DNA of 64,000 nt from Thiobacillus sp. UBA3361 (GCA_002360535.1 DEQR01000064.1:83927-147926), one strand, 5' to 3'. Shown: positions 15,948-25,406, counted from the stretch's first letter. The notes: generated from the sequence alone by a model not told the origin. Program-made: numbers and translations.

Positions 15948-17201
15948 ATGGGCTTTCAGCAAGGTTTGAGTGGCCTGAACGGCGCGGCCAGAAATCTGGA
16001 CGTCATCGGCAACAACATCGCCAATGCCACCACGGTGGGCTTCAAGTCCTCCTCCACCCAGTTCGCCGACGTCTATGCCACCTCCCTGTACGGCGCCGGC
16101 GGGCTGCAAGTGGGGATCGGCACCAAGGTGTCCGATATCGCCCAGCAGTTCAACCAGGGCAACATCACCATCACCAACAACCCCCTGGATCTGGCGATCA
16201 GCGGAGAGGGTTTCTTCATGGTGAACCAGGGTGGGGCGACCGCCTACACGCGCAACGGCCAATATCACCTGGACAAACCCGACGCCAACGGCCTGAGCCA
16301 TATCGTCAACAGCGAGGGCCGGCAGCTGATGGGCTACGGGGTGGATACCAACGGCAACATCGTCGCGGCCAGTCCGGCCCCGCTGCAAATCACTTTCGCG
16401 GACATCTCCCCGCGGGAAACGGGCAATGTCTTTCTGGTGGCCAACCTGGATTCGACCCAGAGTCAGCCCGGTGTAGCCTTCGCGACCAACAACGCCGCCA
16501 GCTACAACGACTCCACCTCGATCACCGTGTACGACAGCCTGGGTAACTCCCATGCCATGACCCTGTATTTCGTGAAGGCCGCGGCGCCCAATACCTGGAG
16601 CGTTTACGGCGACGTGGATGGCACCGGCATCGCCAACGTGGACCTGGGCGCGGGAGCGGGCACGCCGATCAGCGTGGCGTTCAACGCCAGCGGCACCCTG
16701 ACCACGGCCATGCCCATCGCCGACGTGGACCTGACCATCATTTCCGGCGCCACGAACCCCCTGGATTTCAACCTGGATCTAACCGGCACCACCCAGTACG
16801 GCAGCGCCTTCGGGGTGAACTCCGTGTCCCAGGACGGCTTCGCCTCCGGCCGCCTGGCCGGCCTGACGGTGGGCGAGGACGGCACCGTGCAGGGCCGCTA
16901 CACCAACAGCCAGTCCAAGGTGCTCGGCCAGGTGGCCATGGCCTATTTTGCCAATACCCAGGGCATGCAGGCCATCGGCAACAACCTGTGGGTGGACACC
17001 GCCGAGACCGGCCAGGCGGTGATCGGCGCGCCGGGCACGGGTGTGCTGGGGGCCATCCAGTCCGGCGCGGTGGAGGACTCCAACGTCGATCTGACCGCCG
17101 AGCTGGTGAACCTGATCGTCGCCCAGCGCATGTACCAGGCCAACGCTCAGACCATCCGCGCCCAGGACCAGATCCTGCAGACGCTGGTGAACCTGCGCTG
17201 A
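15948..17201 (+). CDS. flgE: Flagellar hook protein FlgE
   Basis: The 417-residue structural subunit of the hook. The N-terminus (GFQQGLSGLNGAARNLDVIG, NNIANATTVGFKSS) and the C-terminus (VDLTAELVNLIVAQRMYQAN, ending ILQTLVNLR) are the paired axial helices. The middle contains the FlgE D1/D2 domains (YTRNGQYHLD, NNAASYNDSTSITVYDSLGN). A GAGGAG site precedes the ATG. The length is typical (about 400). Confidence 0.97.
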   Translation: MGFQQGLSGLNGAARNLDVIGNNIANATTVGFKSSSTQFADVYATSLYGAGGLQVGIGTKVSDIAQQFNQGNITITNNPLDLAISGEGFFMVNQGGATAYTRNGQYHLDKPDANGLSHIVNSEGRQLMGYGVDTNGNIVAASPAPLQITFADISPRETGNVFLVANLDSTQSQPGVAFATNNAASYNDSTSITVYDSLGNSHAMTLYFVKAAAPNTWSVYGDVDGTGIANVDLGAGAGTPISVAFNASGTLTTAMPIADVDLTIISGATNPLDFNLDLTGTTQYGSAFGVNSVSQDGFASGRLAGLTVGEDGTVQGRYTNSQSKVLGQVAMAYFANTQGMQAIGNNLWVDTAETGQAVIGAPGTGVLGAIQSGAVEDSNVDLTAELVNLIVAQRMYQANAQTIRAQDQILQTLVNLR

Positions 17202-17203
17202 TG

Positions 17204-17224
17204 ACTGATCGCTGAGAGCTGACC
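17204..17224 (+). repeat. Degenerate heptanucleotide repeat (GCTGANN-type) before flgF
   Basis: The flgE-flgF gap is essentially three 7-base units: ACTGATC, GCTGAGA and GCTGACC, ending exactly at the flgF ATG. It belongs with the other heptad tracts noted at 17986-18080 and 27001-27028. Confidence 0.7.
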
Positions 17225-17968
17225 ATGGACCGCGCCATCTACATCGCCATGACCGGTGCAAGGGAAATCACACGCCAGCAGGCGGCCGTGGCGCACAACC
17301 TGGCCAACGTCTCCACACACGGCTTCAAGCAGGAGCTCAATGTCTTCCGCGCCCTGCCGGTGGTGGGGGAGGGGGCGAAGACCCGCGCCTATGTGCTGGA
17401 AACCACCCCGCGCACGGATTTCGCCAGCGGCGGCATCCAGCACACCGAGCGGGCGCTGGACGTGGCAGTGCGCGGGCCGGGCTGGATCGCCGTGCAGGAC
17501 GTCGCCGGCAACGAGGCCTACACGCGCATGGGCCACTTGCAGATCAGCGTCAACGGCATCCTGCAAACCACCAACGGCCTCAACGTGATGGGCGACGCCG
17601 GCCCCCTGGCGGTCCCGCCGGACCAGGACATCCTGATCGCCAAGGACGGCACCGTCTCGACCGTGCCGGTGGGTCAGAACCTGAACGCAGTGGCCATTGC
17701 CGGACGCATCAAGCTGGTCAACCCGCCGGAGGCCGACCTGGAGCGCAGCGGCGACGGCCTGTTCCGGCTCCGGAGCGGCCAGCCGGCACCGGCCGACGCC
17801 AATGTCACCCTGATCTCCGGCGCCCTGGAGGCCAGCAACGTCAACCCCGCCGAGGCTCTGGTCAGCATGATCAGCCTGGCCCGTCAGTTCGAGACCCAGA
17901 TGCGCGTGCTGCGCGCCGCCGAGGACATGGACCAGGCGGGCGACCGGGTGCTCTCCGCGAGGGCGTGA
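17225..17968 (+). CDS. flgF: Flagellar basal-body rod protein FlgF
   Basis: A 247-residue proximal rod component. It has the conserved N-terminal axial helix (IAMTGAREITRQQAAVAHNL, ANVSTHGFKQEL) and the FlgE/F/G central motif (GWIAVQDVAGNEAYTRMGHL). The C-terminus has LEASNVNPAEALVSMISLAR and QFETQMRVL. Only the weak purine stretch of the heptad repeat lies in front of its ATG, so translation may rely on coupling to flgE. Confidence 0.95.
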   Translation: MDRAIYIAMTGAREITRQQAAVAHNLANVSTHGFKQELNVFRALPVVGEGAKTRAYVLETTPRTDFASGGIQHTERALDVAVRGPGWIAVQDVAGNEAYTRMGHLQISVNGILQTTNGLNVMGDAGPLAVPPDQDILIAKDGTVSTVPVGQNLNAVAIAGRIKLVNPPEADLERSGDGLFRLRSGQPAPADANVTLISGALEASNVNPAEALVSMISLARQFETQMRVLRAAEDMDQAGDRVLSARA

Positions 17969-17982
17969 TGAACCATCTCAAG

Positions 17983-18083
17983 GCAGGGGCAAGGGACAAG
18001 GAACAAGGGGCAAGGAAAACCTGTGGGTTGCCTCTCCTTGCCCCTTGCAGGCGCGCAGCGCCGACCTTGCCCCTTGCCCCTGC
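17983..18083 (+). repeat. Nested inverted repeats built from GGGGCAA heptads, between flgF and flgG
   Basis: The left side is four tandem heptads: GGGGCAA, GGGACAA, GGAACAA, GGGGCAA (17986-18013). The right side holds the complementary unit TTGCCCC at 18038-18044 and twice more at 18067-18080. Two perfect 12-bp inverted repeats result: an outer pair 17983-17994 with 18072-18083, and an inner pair 18004-18015 with 18036-18047. A long stem-loop could form in the flgF-flgG mRNA. A related GGGGCAAGGAG sequence before flgH (18892-18902) supplies that gene's ribosome-binding site. Confidence 0.85.
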
Positions 18084-18099
18084 TTCCAAAGGAAACTAA

Positions 18100-18885
18100 A
18101 TGCTTCGTTCCCTGCACATCTCCCGCACCGGCCTGGATGCCCAGCAGACCCAGCTGGACGTGATCTCCAACAACCTGTCCAACGTCAGCACCACCGGCTT
18201 CAAGAAGGCCCGCGCGGTGTTCGAGGACCTGCTGTACCAGATCATCCGCCAGCCCGGCGCCCAGTCCTCCCAACAGACCCAGCTGCCCAGCGGCTACCAG
18301 CTGGGCGTGGGCGTGCGGACGGTGGCCACCGAGCGCATCCACGTGCAGGGCAGCCTGCAATCCACCGGCAACACCCTGGACGTGGCCATCAACGGCCGCG
18401 GCTTCTTCCAGATCACCCTGCCCGACGGCACTACCGCCTACACCCGGGACGGCTCGTTCCAGGTGGACAACCAGGGCACCCTGGTCACCGCCAGCGGCTA
18501 TGCGGTACAGCCCAACATCACCATCCCCGAGGACGCCCTGGTGGTGTCCATCGCACGGGACGGCACTGTTTCCATCACCCGGCCGGGTAATCCTCCCGTT
18601 GTACAAGTTGCCGGGGAGATTCAGCTGGCTACTTTCATCAATCCCGCCGGCTTGCAAAGCCAGGGTGAGAACCTATACATCGAGACCGCTGCCTCCGGGA
18701 CCCCGCAGCCGAACACGCCAGGCACCAACGGCCTGGGGGTGCTCAACCAGAGCTTCATCGAGACCTCCAACGTCAACGTGGCCGAGGAACTGGTGAACAT
18801 GATCATCGCCCAGCGCGCCTTCGAGCTGAATTCGCGCGCCATCACCACCTCCGACCAGATGCTGCAGCGGCTGACGCAGATCTGA
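18100..18885 (+). CDS. flgG: Flagellar distal rod protein FlgG
   Basis: A 261-residue distal rod subunit, exactly the usual length. It begins LRSLHISRTGLDAQQTQLD followed by ISNNLSNVSTTGFKK, the FlgG signature. It has INGRGFFQITLPDGTTAYTR in the middle and ends with IETSNVNVAEELVNMIIAQR and ITTSDQMLQRLTQI. An AAAGGAAA site lies just after the heptad hairpin. Confidence 0.97.
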   Translation: MLRSLHISRTGLDAQQTQLDVISNNLSNVSTTGFKKARAVFEDLLYQIIRQPGAQSSQQTQLPSGYQLGVGVRTVATERIHVQGSLQSTGNTLDVAINGRGFFQITLPDGTTAYTRDGSFQVDNQGTLVTASGYAVQPNITIPEDALVVSIARDGTVSITRPGNPPVVQVAGEIQLATFINPAGLQSQGENLYIETAASGTPQPNTPGTNGLGVLNQSFIETSNVNVAEELVNMIIAQRAFELNSRAITTSDQMLQRLTQI

Positions 18886-18908
18886 ACGTGAGGGGCAAGG
18901 AGACAAGA

Positions 18909-19586
18909 ATGTCGAAGACCATCATTGCGCAACTGCTGTTGATCGGCTCTCTGGCCGGCTGCTCGGTGGCCCCGTCCACCGACATCAAGCAGCCCCTCAC
19001 CGCCAAGCCCAAGCCCCCGGTTTCGGCAACGGAAAACAACGGTGCCATCTTCCAGCCCAACAAAGCGGTGCGCCTGTTCGAGGACCGCCGCGCGCGCCAA
19101 GTGGGCGACACCCTGACAGTGAACCTGGTGGAAAACACCTCCGCGACACGCAAGTCGGAGACCACCGAGACCCGCGAAGCCAGCGCCGACATCAACGTGC
19201 CGACGCCGACAGTGCTGGGCCGCACCCCGCCGGGCATCCTGGCGGGCGACACCACCTGGAACCCCGAGTCCGACAGCACCCAGACCTACAAGGACAACGA
19301 GACCAACAGCAACACCTTCAAGGGCTCCATCACGGTGACGGTGACCGAGGTGCTGGACAACGGCAACCTAGTGGTGGCCGGCGAAAAGCGCATCGCCATC
19401 AACAACGACTCCGAGTATCTGCGCCTGGCCGGGGTGGTGAATCCGGCCTACATCACCTCCGCCAACACGGTGAACTCGACCCAGCTCGCCGACGTGCAAC
19501 TGGAATCCAAGAACAGCCAGGGCATCGACAAGTCCCAGCTCAGCAGCATGCTGGCCCGCTTCTTCCTGATCCTGATGCCGTTCTGA
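18909..19586 (+). CDS. flgH: Flagellar L-ring lipoprotein FlgH
   Basis: A 225-residue outer-membrane L-ring protein. The ATG at 18909 gives a lipoprotein signal with lipobox LAGC (cysteine near residue 18); an upstream in-frame start at 18888 would lack a proper signal. The family motifs are present: LFEDRRARQVGDTLTVNLVE, TVTVTEVLDNGNLVVAGEKR and the C-terminal SSMLARFFLILMPF. The ribosome-binding AAGGAG is part of a GGGGCAAGGAG repeat. Confidence 0.96.
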   Translation: MSKTIIAQLLLIGSLAGCSVAPSTDIKQPLTAKPKPPVSATENNGAIFQPNKAVRLFEDRRARQVGDTLTVNLVENTSATRKSETTETREASADINVPTPTVLGRTPPGILAGDTTWNPESDSTQTYKDNETNSNTFKGSITVTVTEVLDNGNLVVAGEKRIAINNDSEYLRLAGVVNPAYITSANTVNSTQLADVQLESKNSQGIDKSQLSSMLARFFLILMPF

Positions 19587-19602
19587 GGACCGAGGAGCAG
19601 AC

Positions 19603-20697
19603 ATGAAACTCGCCAAACTGATTGCCTTCACCCTGCTGCTGGGCCTGGGCACCGCCCACGCCGAGCGCATCAAGGACATCGCCAACATCGACGGGGTGCG
19701 CAACAACCAGCTGGTGGGATACGGCCTGGTGGTGGGCCTGGACGGCAGCGGCGACCAGACCACCTCCACCCCGTTCACCGTCCAGAGCCTGCAATCCATG
19801 CTCGCCCAACTGGGCATCCAGCTGCCGGCCGGCAATCTGCAATTGAAGAACGTGGCCGCGGTGATGGTCACCGCCACCCTGCCGCCCTTCGTGCGCCCCG
19901 GCCAGCAGATCGACGTGACCGTCTCCTCGATGGGCAATGCCAAGAGCCTGCGCGGCGGAACCTTGCTAATGAGCCCGCTGAAGGGCGCGGACGGCCAGAT
20001 CTACGCCATGGCCCAGGGCAACGTGCTGGTGGGCGGCGCCGGCGCAGCCGCCGGCGGCAGTTCCACCCAGGTCAACCACCTGGCCGCCGGCCGTGTGCCC
20101 CAGGGCGCCACGGTGGAGCGGGCGGTGGGCAGCCGGGTGGGGCAGGGCGACTTCATCCACCTGGAGCTGAAGGAGTCTGACTTCACCACCGCCAGCCGCA
20201 TCACCGACACCATCGACCGCAGCTTCGGACGCGGCACCGCCCTGCCCCTGGACGGTCGGCTGATCCAGGTGAAGGCCCCCGCCGACCCGGGCAGGCGCAT
20301 CGCCTTCCTGGCGCAGCTGGAGAATCTCAACTTCAACCCCGGCCAGCCCACCCCCAAGGTGATCATCAACGCCCGCACCGGTTCCGTGGTGATGAACCAG
20401 CTGGTGCAGGTGGACAAGTGCGCCATCGCCCACGGCAACCTCACCGTCACCATCAGCTCGGAGACCCAGGTCAGCCAGCCCGGCCCCCTGTCCGGCGGCC
20501 AGACCGTGGCGGCCCAGCAGGCGGACGTGCAGGTCAAGTCGGACAAGGGCGAACTGGTGGTGGTGCCGGCCGCCGCCTCCCTGAACGACGTGGTCAAGGC
20601 GCTCAATGCCGTGGGCGCCACCCCCCAGGACCTGCTCGCCATCCTGCAAGCCATGAAGGCCGCCGGCGCCCTGAAGGCGGAACTGGAGATCATCTAG
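19603..20697 (+). CDS. flgI: Flagellar P-ring protein FlgI
   Basis: The 364-residue periplasmic P-ring subunit. The signal peptide (MKLAKLIAFTLLLGLGTAHA) is followed directly by the highly conserved mature start ERIKDIANIDGVRNNQLVGY. Other family blocks include TPFTVQSLQSMLAQLGIQLP, GTLLMSPLKGADGQIYAMAQ and VVMNQLVQVDKCAIAHGNLT. Assembly depends on FlgA encoded at 11835-12539. Its TAG is immediately followed by the flgJ ATG. Confidence 0.97.
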   Translation: MKLAKLIAFTLLLGLGTAHAERIKDIANIDGVRNNQLVGYGLVVGLDGSGDQTTSTPFTVQSLQSMLAQLGIQLPAGNLQLKNVAAVMVTATLPPFVRPGQQIDVTVSSMGNAKSLRGGTLLMSPLKGADGQIYAMAQGNVLVGGAGAAAGGSSTQVNHLAAGRVPQGATVERAVGSRVGQGDFIHLELKESDFTTASRITDTIDRSFGRGTALPLDGRLIQVKAPADPGRRIAFLAQLENLNFNPGQPTPKVIINARTGSVVMNQLVQVDKCAIAHGNLTVTISSETQVSQPGPLSGGQTVAAQQADVQVKSDKGELVVVPAAASLNDVVKALNAVGATPQDLLAILQAMKAAGALKAELEII

Positions 20698-21651
20698 ATG
20701 CTCGCTACGGCCCAGCTGTCCGACCGCCTGTCCGTCGATCTGCAGAACCTGCAGGGCCTGCGCGCCAAAGCCCAGGCCAACGACCCGGAAAGCCTGCGCG
20801 AGGCGGCCCGCCAGTTCGAGGCGCTGATGGTGCAGACCATGCTCAAGACCATGCGCGATACCCGCTTCACCAGCGAGGATGATCCTTTCGCCGACACCTC
20901 CAGCCTGCGCATGTACCGTGAACTGCTCGACCAGCATTGGGCGCAGAAACTGGCCGAGGGGCGCGGCCTGGGTTTCGCCGAAGCGATGGTCAGGCAGATG
21001 CAGCGTTATGCGGGCGCGCCCGCGGCGGAAGGCACCGGGGTCCGGGCGGACGGCGCCGCTGCCCCGGCCAGGCCATTGCCCGCCGCCCCCGCCGCCGAGT
21101 CGCCCATCCTGGTCACGCCGCCGGTGCCGGCAACGGTCAATCCCGGCCAGGCCGCCGGGGTGCCCTCCGAAACGACTGGCGGCCCCGTCCAGGACCGGAA
21201 GCAGAGCTTTCTCGATCGTCTGCGTCCCCATGCCGAGGCCGCCGCCCGCCAGACCGGCGTGCCGGCCCATTTCATCCTCGGCCACGCCGCCCTGGAGTCC
21301 GGCTGGGGAGCGAAGGAGATCGCCGGCAAAGACGGCGGCGCCTCCCACAACCTGTTCGGCATCAAGGCCGGGGCGGGCTGGCGCGGCCGGGTGGCGGAAA
21401 CCCTGACCACCGAATACCAGGCCGGCCTGCCGGTGAAACGCACGGAACAGTTCCGCGCCTACGGGGATTACACGGAGGCCTTCGCGGACTATGCCCGCCT
21501 TCTAAAGGAACGCTACGGCGCCGCCCTGAACACGGGGAACGATGCCCAGGCCTTTGCCCGCGCCCTGGCTGGCGGCGGCTACGCCTCCGACCCGGACTAC
21601 GGGGACAAGCTTTCCCGTGTGATCGCCAGCGTGGCCCGTGCGGGCGCGTGA
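20698..21651 (+). CDS. flgJ: Peptidoglycan hydrolase FlgJ
   Basis: A 317-residue bifunctional rod-assembly protein. The N-terminal rod-cap domain (about residues 1-105) has REAARQFEALMVQTMLKTMR. After a Pro/Ala-rich linker (about 110-160) comes a glucosaminidase-type domain (about 165-317) with AHFILGHAALESGWGAKEI and the catalytic glutamate in ALESGWG, plus HNLFGIKAGAGWRG. This domain cuts peptidoglycan to let the rod pass. The ATG starts on the base after the flgI stop. Confidence 0.95.
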   Translation: MLATAQLSDRLSVDLQNLQGLRAKAQANDPESLREAARQFEALMVQTMLKTMRDTRFTSEDDPFADTSSLRMYRELLDQHWAQKLAEGRGLGFAEAMVRQMQRYAGAPAAEGTGVRADGAAAPARPLPAAPAAESPILVTPPVPATVNPGQAAGVPSETTGGPVQDRKQSFLDRLRPHAEAAARQTGVPAHFILGHAALESGWGAKEIAGKDGGASHNLFGIKAGAGWRGRVAETLTTEYQAGLPVKRTEQFRAYGDYTEAFADYARLLKERYGAALNTGNDAQAFARALAGGGYASDPDYGDKLSRVIASVARAGA

Positions 21652-21694
21652 TGTGGCAGTGATGCGGCAGATAAGATAGGAAAGGAGACCGGCC

Positions 21695-23341
21695 ATGCCA
21701 TCGGGAACTCTGGGAGTCAGCCTCACCGGCCTCTATGTCGCCCAGGCCGGCATCCGCACCACCCAGCACAATATCGCCAACGTCAACACGGTGGGCTACC
21801 GCCGCCAGGAGGCGGTGCAGACCACCCAGGCGCCCCAATACGCCGGCGGTGGATTCCTGGGCACCGGGGCGGCGCTGGAGACCGTGCGCCGTGCCTTCGA
21901 CCGCTTCCTGGACAACGAGGTGCTGCTCAACCAGGGCCAATTGGCCCGCCACGAGGTGTATGCCACCTACGCCACCGAGGTCGATCGGCTGTTGGGCGAC
22001 GAAGACAGCGGCCTGGGCACCGGGCTGGACCGCTTCTTCGCCGGCGTGGATGAGGTGGTCAACGACCCCGCCTCGGTGGTCGCCCGGCAGAGCCTGCTCA
22101 GCGCCGGCCAGGGCCTGGCCGCCCGCTTCCGGGCGGTGGATGGGCGCCTGCGCGACATGCAGCAGGCGACGGATGACGAAATCCGCACCCTGGTCGATCA
22201 GATCAACACCTATGCACGGCAGCTCACCCAGATCAATGCCGCCATCGCCCGTCTGGAAAGCGTCGGTGGGGACCAGGCCAACGACCTGCGTGACCAGCGC
22301 GATCTGCTGGTGGCGGAGATCAACAAGCTGGTGAACGTGAACGTGGTCGAGCAGAGCGACGGTTCGTTCAACCTGTTCATCGGTTCGGGCCAGACCCTGG
22401 TGCTGGGGGAGACGGCATTCCAGATGGTCACGGTCGCCGATCCCAGCGACGGCGAACACATCCTGCCGGCCATCCGCCTCAGCCCCGCCAACAACCTGGT
22501 GCTCAACGGGGACCTGTTTTCGGGCGGCCGTCTGGACGGCCTGCTCGACTTGCGCGAGCAGGTCATCCAACCGGCCCTGGATGACGTCAACCAACTGGCG
22601 GTCAGCCTGGCCTCGGCGATCAACACCGTCCATCGCGCCGGCTTCGATCAGGCGGGCAACACCGGGGTCAATTTCTTCACCGATCCCGTCACCGCCGCCG
22701 CGGGCAACACCGGCACCGGGGTACTCGGCCTGACCCATCTGGGCGTGCATCAGGCGGTGTTCAGCCAGTACACTCTGACCGACAATGGCGCCAACTACAC
22801 CCTGACCCGCGCGGCGGACGGCGCCACCCGTACCGGCACCCTGGCCCAGGTGGTGGACCTGGATGCCGACGGCAGCAACGACGTGGGTTTCACGATCGGC
22901 GTTTCCGGTGCCCCAGCCGCCGGCGACAGTTGGACCCTGGACCTGCGCGACTACGCCCGCCGCATGACGGTGGTGCCGACCGCCGGCTCCGGCATCGCCG
23001 CAGCCAGCGCCGCCAACCAGCCCGGCAACAACGTCCAGGCCCTGGCAATGGCCGCCCTGGGTACCACTCCCATGATGAACAATGGCACGGACCACCTGAA
23101 CGGATTTTTCTCCGGTGTCGTCGGCCGCACCGCCGTGCTGGCCAGCGACGCGGATCTATCCGTCACCTCCTACACGGCCCTGGTCGAACAGTCGCAGATC
23201 GCCCAGCAGAGTGTCTCGGGGGTCAACCTGGACGAGGAGGCGGCCAACCTGATCCGCTATCAGCAGGCCTACCAGGCGGCGGCGCGGGCCATCCAGATCG
23301 CCTCCAGCCTGTTCGATGAAATCCTCGCCGCCGTCCGCTGA
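21695..23341 (+). CDS. flgK: Flagellar hook-associated protein 1 FlgK
   Basis: The 548-residue first hook-filament junction protein. It starts with the axial motif GVSLTGLYVAQAGIRTTQHN, then IANVNTVGYRRQEAV. It has the FlgK block DLRDQRDLLVAEINKLVNVN and ends SGVNLDEEAANLIRYQQAYQ followed by AAARAIQIASSLFDEILAAV. An AAAGGAGA site precedes the ATG. FlgN (11008-11469) is its expected chaperone. Confidence 0.97.
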   Translation: MPSGTLGVSLTGLYVAQAGIRTTQHNIANVNTVGYRRQEAVQTTQAPQYAGGGFLGTGAALETVRRAFDRFLDNEVLLNQGQLARHEVYATYATEVDRLLGDEDSGLGTGLDRFFAGVDEVVNDPASVVARQSLLSAGQGLAARFRAVDGRLRDMQQATDDEIRTLVDQINTYARQLTQINAAIARLESVGGDQANDLRDQRDLLVAEINKLVNVNVVEQSDGSFNLFIGSGQTLVLGETAFQMVTVADPSDGEHILPAIRLSPANNLVLNGDLFSGGRLDGLLDLREQVIQPALDDVNQLAVSLASAINTVHRAGFDQAGNTGVNFFTDPVTAAAGNTGTGVLGLTHLGVHQAVFSQYTLTDNGANYTLTRAADGATRTGTLAQVVDLDADGSNDVGFTIGVSGAPAAGDSWTLDLRDYARRMTVVPTAGSGIAAASAANQPGNNVQALAMAALGTTPMMNNGTDHLNGFFSGVVGRTAVLASDADLSVTSYTALVEQSQIAQQSVSGVNLDEEAANLIRYQQAYQAAARAIQIASSLFDEILAAVR

Positions 23342-23363
23342 GGGATAAGGAGGGACCACGCCC

Positions 23364-24317
23364 ATGCGCATCAGCACCTACGTCTATATGAATGCCTCCC
23401 TGGCCGGCATCCAGCAGCAGCAGTCCGGCATCGCCCGGCTGAGTTCCCAACTGGCGGCCGACAAACGCATCCTGCAGCCCAAGGACGACCCCCTGGCCGC
23501 CGGCCGGGCCATGGATCTCTCCGCCAGCATCGCCCGCCGCACCCAGTACGCGGTCAATCAACAGCAGGCCCAGCTCGCGCTGGCCGAGGAGCAGACCGTG
23601 TTGGGTGGCCTGGCCGATACCCTGGATCAGGTCAAGTCTGTCCTCCTCGGCGGCATCAGTGCCGCCAACGACCTGCCCCTGCGCCAGCGCTACGCCACGG
23701 AAATGGCCGGCCTTTATCTTCAGGTGAAGGATCTCGCCAATGCCCAGGATTCCTCCGGCCGCTACCTGTTCGCCGGCTACCGCAACACCGCCGCCTCCCT
23801 GGCGCCCAACAGCCAGCCTTTCAACCACACCCAGACCGTGCCGCCCTCGCCGCCGGCCAGCAGTCCGGCCACCACCTACGCGGGCGACGCCAACAGCCGC
23901 AGCGTGAACATCAATGGCGACACCCGCCTGCGGGTGAGCGACGACCTGAACGCCACCGTCATGCGTTCCGGCACGGCCGGCGCGGACCTGCTGCAATTGC
24001 TCGACCAGTTGACCATCGACCTGAACGACCCCAACCTCACCCAGGCCACCCTCAATACCCATCTGAGCGCCATCCAGACGGTGGTCGGCAACCTGGAATT
24101 GATCGAGGCCGACATCGCCGCCCGCCAGATACAGCTGGAAGAGGTGTCCAAGACCAACCAGTCCCTGCTCAACCTGGACAAAGACGCCTTGGGCAAGATC
24201 CAGGAACTGGACCAAGCCGCCGCCATCGTCCAGCTGCGCCAGCGGGAAACCGCCCTGCAGGCGGCCGAACAGGCCTTCGCCCGCACCGCCGAGCTGAGCC
24301 TGTTCAGCTTCCTGTAA
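23364..24317 (+). CDS. flgL: Flagellar hook-associated protein 3 FlgL
   Basis: A 317-residue second junction protein, closing the flgB-L operon. The N-terminus has the flagellin-like LAGIQQQQSGIARLSSQLAA with LQPKDDPLAAGRAMDL. The middle has SSGRYLFAGYRNTAASLAPN, and the C-terminus (QAAEQAFARTAELSLFSFL) matches the flagellin-type terminal helix. It sits 22 bases after flgK. No terminator with a T-run follows in the 69 bases before galE, so read-through into the sugar genes is possible. Confidence 0.95.
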   Translation: MRISTYVYMNASLAGIQQQQSGIARLSSQLAADKRILQPKDDPLAAGRAMDLSASIARRTQYAVNQQQAQLALAEEQTVLGGLADTLDQVKSVLLGGISAANDLPLRQRYATEMAGLYLQVKDLANAQDSSGRYLFAGYRNTAASLAPNSQPFNHTQTVPPSPPASSPATTYAGDANSRSVNINGDTRLRVSDDLNATVMRSGTAGADLLQLLDQLTIDLNDPNLTQATLNTHLSAIQTVVGNLELIEADIAARQIQLEEVSKTNQSLLNLDKDALGKIQELDQAAAIVQLRQRETALQAAEQAFARTAELSLFSFL

Positions 24318-24386
24318 ACGTCGCGGCGCCGTCCGCGTCCGGCGAATAGGGCAAAATACGCCCTGATTCGAAGTCGAGGAGACGGC

Positions 24387-25406
24387 ATGGGCGCTATCTT
24401 GATCACCGGCGGGGCGGGCTACATCGGCTCGCATACCTGCGTGGAGATGATCCAGGCGGGCATGGAGCCGGTGGTGGTCGATAACCTCAGCAATAGCAAG
24501 CCGGAGGCCCTGCGCCGGGTGGAACGCATCACCGGCCGGCCGGTCGTCTTCCATCAGGTGGACATCCGCGACCGGGCGGGCATGGCGCGGGTGTTCGAGC
24601 AGCACGACATCGACGCGGTGGTGCACTTCGCCGGCCTCAAGGCGGTGGGTGAATCGGTGGCCAAGCCCCTGGAGTATTACGATAACAACGTCGCCGGCAC
24701 CGTCACCCTGTGCCAGGTGATGGCCGCCGCGGGGGTCAAGAACATCGTCTTCAGCTCCTCCGCCACGGTCTATGGCGACCCGCACGCGGTGCCCATCCGC
24801 GAGGATTTCCCGGTGGGCGCCACCACCAACCCCTACGGGCGCAGCAAGTTCATCATCGAGGAGATACTGCGCGACCTGCATGTCTCCGACCCCGACTGGC
24901 GCATCGTCCTGTTGCGTTATTTCAACCCGGTCGGCGCTCACGAAAGCGGCCTGATCGGCGAAGACCCCAACGGCATCCCCAACAACCTGATGCCCTACAT
25001 CGCCCAGGTGGCGGTGGGGCGACGGCCCTATCTCAACGTGTTCGGCAACGACTACCCGACGCCCGACGGCACCGGCGTGCGCGACTACATCCACGTCGTC
25101 GATCTGGCCCTGGGCCATGTGGCGGCGCTGCGCTACCTGGCGGCCAACGCCGGCGTGGCCACGGTCAACCTGGGCACCGGCCAGGGCTACAGCGTGCTCG
25201 ATATGATCAAGGCCTTCTCCGCCGCCAGCGGCCGGCAAGTGGCCTACGAGATCGCGCCCCGGCGGGCCGGAGACATCGCCCGCTGCTACGCCGACCCGGC
25301 CCTGGCCGAACGCCTGTTCGGCTGGCGGGCCACGCGCGGGGTGCGGGAGATGTGCGCCGACACCTGGCGCTGGCAGCACATGAACCCCCAGGGTTATGGC
25401 GACTGA
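24387..25406 (+). CDS. galE: UDP-glucose 4-epimerase
   Basis: A 339-residue cytoplasmic SDR enzyme interconverting UDP-glucose and UDP-galactose. The NAD-binding GGAGYIGSHT is at residues 7-16, with VVVDNLSNS after the second strand. The catalytic SSSATVYG and YGRSK (tyrosine and lysine) are present, followed by RYFNPVGAHESGLIGEDPNG and the C-terminal RRAGDIARCYADP, all GalE-specific. A GAGGAG site precedes the ATG. It opens the sugar-nucleotide block and overlaps the next small gene by 11 bases. Confidence 0.95.
   Translation: MGAILITGGAGYIGSHTCVEMIQAGMEPVVVDNLSNSKPEALRRVERITGRPVVFHQVDIRDRAGMARVFEQHDIDAVVHFAGLKAVGESVAKPLEYYDNNVAGTVTLCQVMAAAGVKNIVFSSSATVYGDPHAVPIREDFPVGATTNPYGRSKFIIEEILRDLHVSDPDWRIVLLRYFNPVGAHESGLIGEDPNGIPNNLMPYIAQVAVGRRPYLNVFGNDYPTPDGTGVRDYIHVVDLALGHVAALRYLAANAGVATVNLGTGQGYSVLDMIKAFSAASGRQVAYEIAPRRAGDIARCYADPALAERLFGWRATRGVREMCADTWRWQHMNPQGYGD

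Noticed and set aside
17969..18099. CRISPR-like array suspected from the repeated GGGGCAA and TTGCCCC units
   Set aside because: Units are 7 bases, adjacent and partly inverted, with no spacers and no cas genes nearby.
24349..24366. Short dyad AGGGC/GCCCT before galE as an operator or terminator
   Set aside because: Only 5 bp arms, which is expected by chance in GC-rich sequence.
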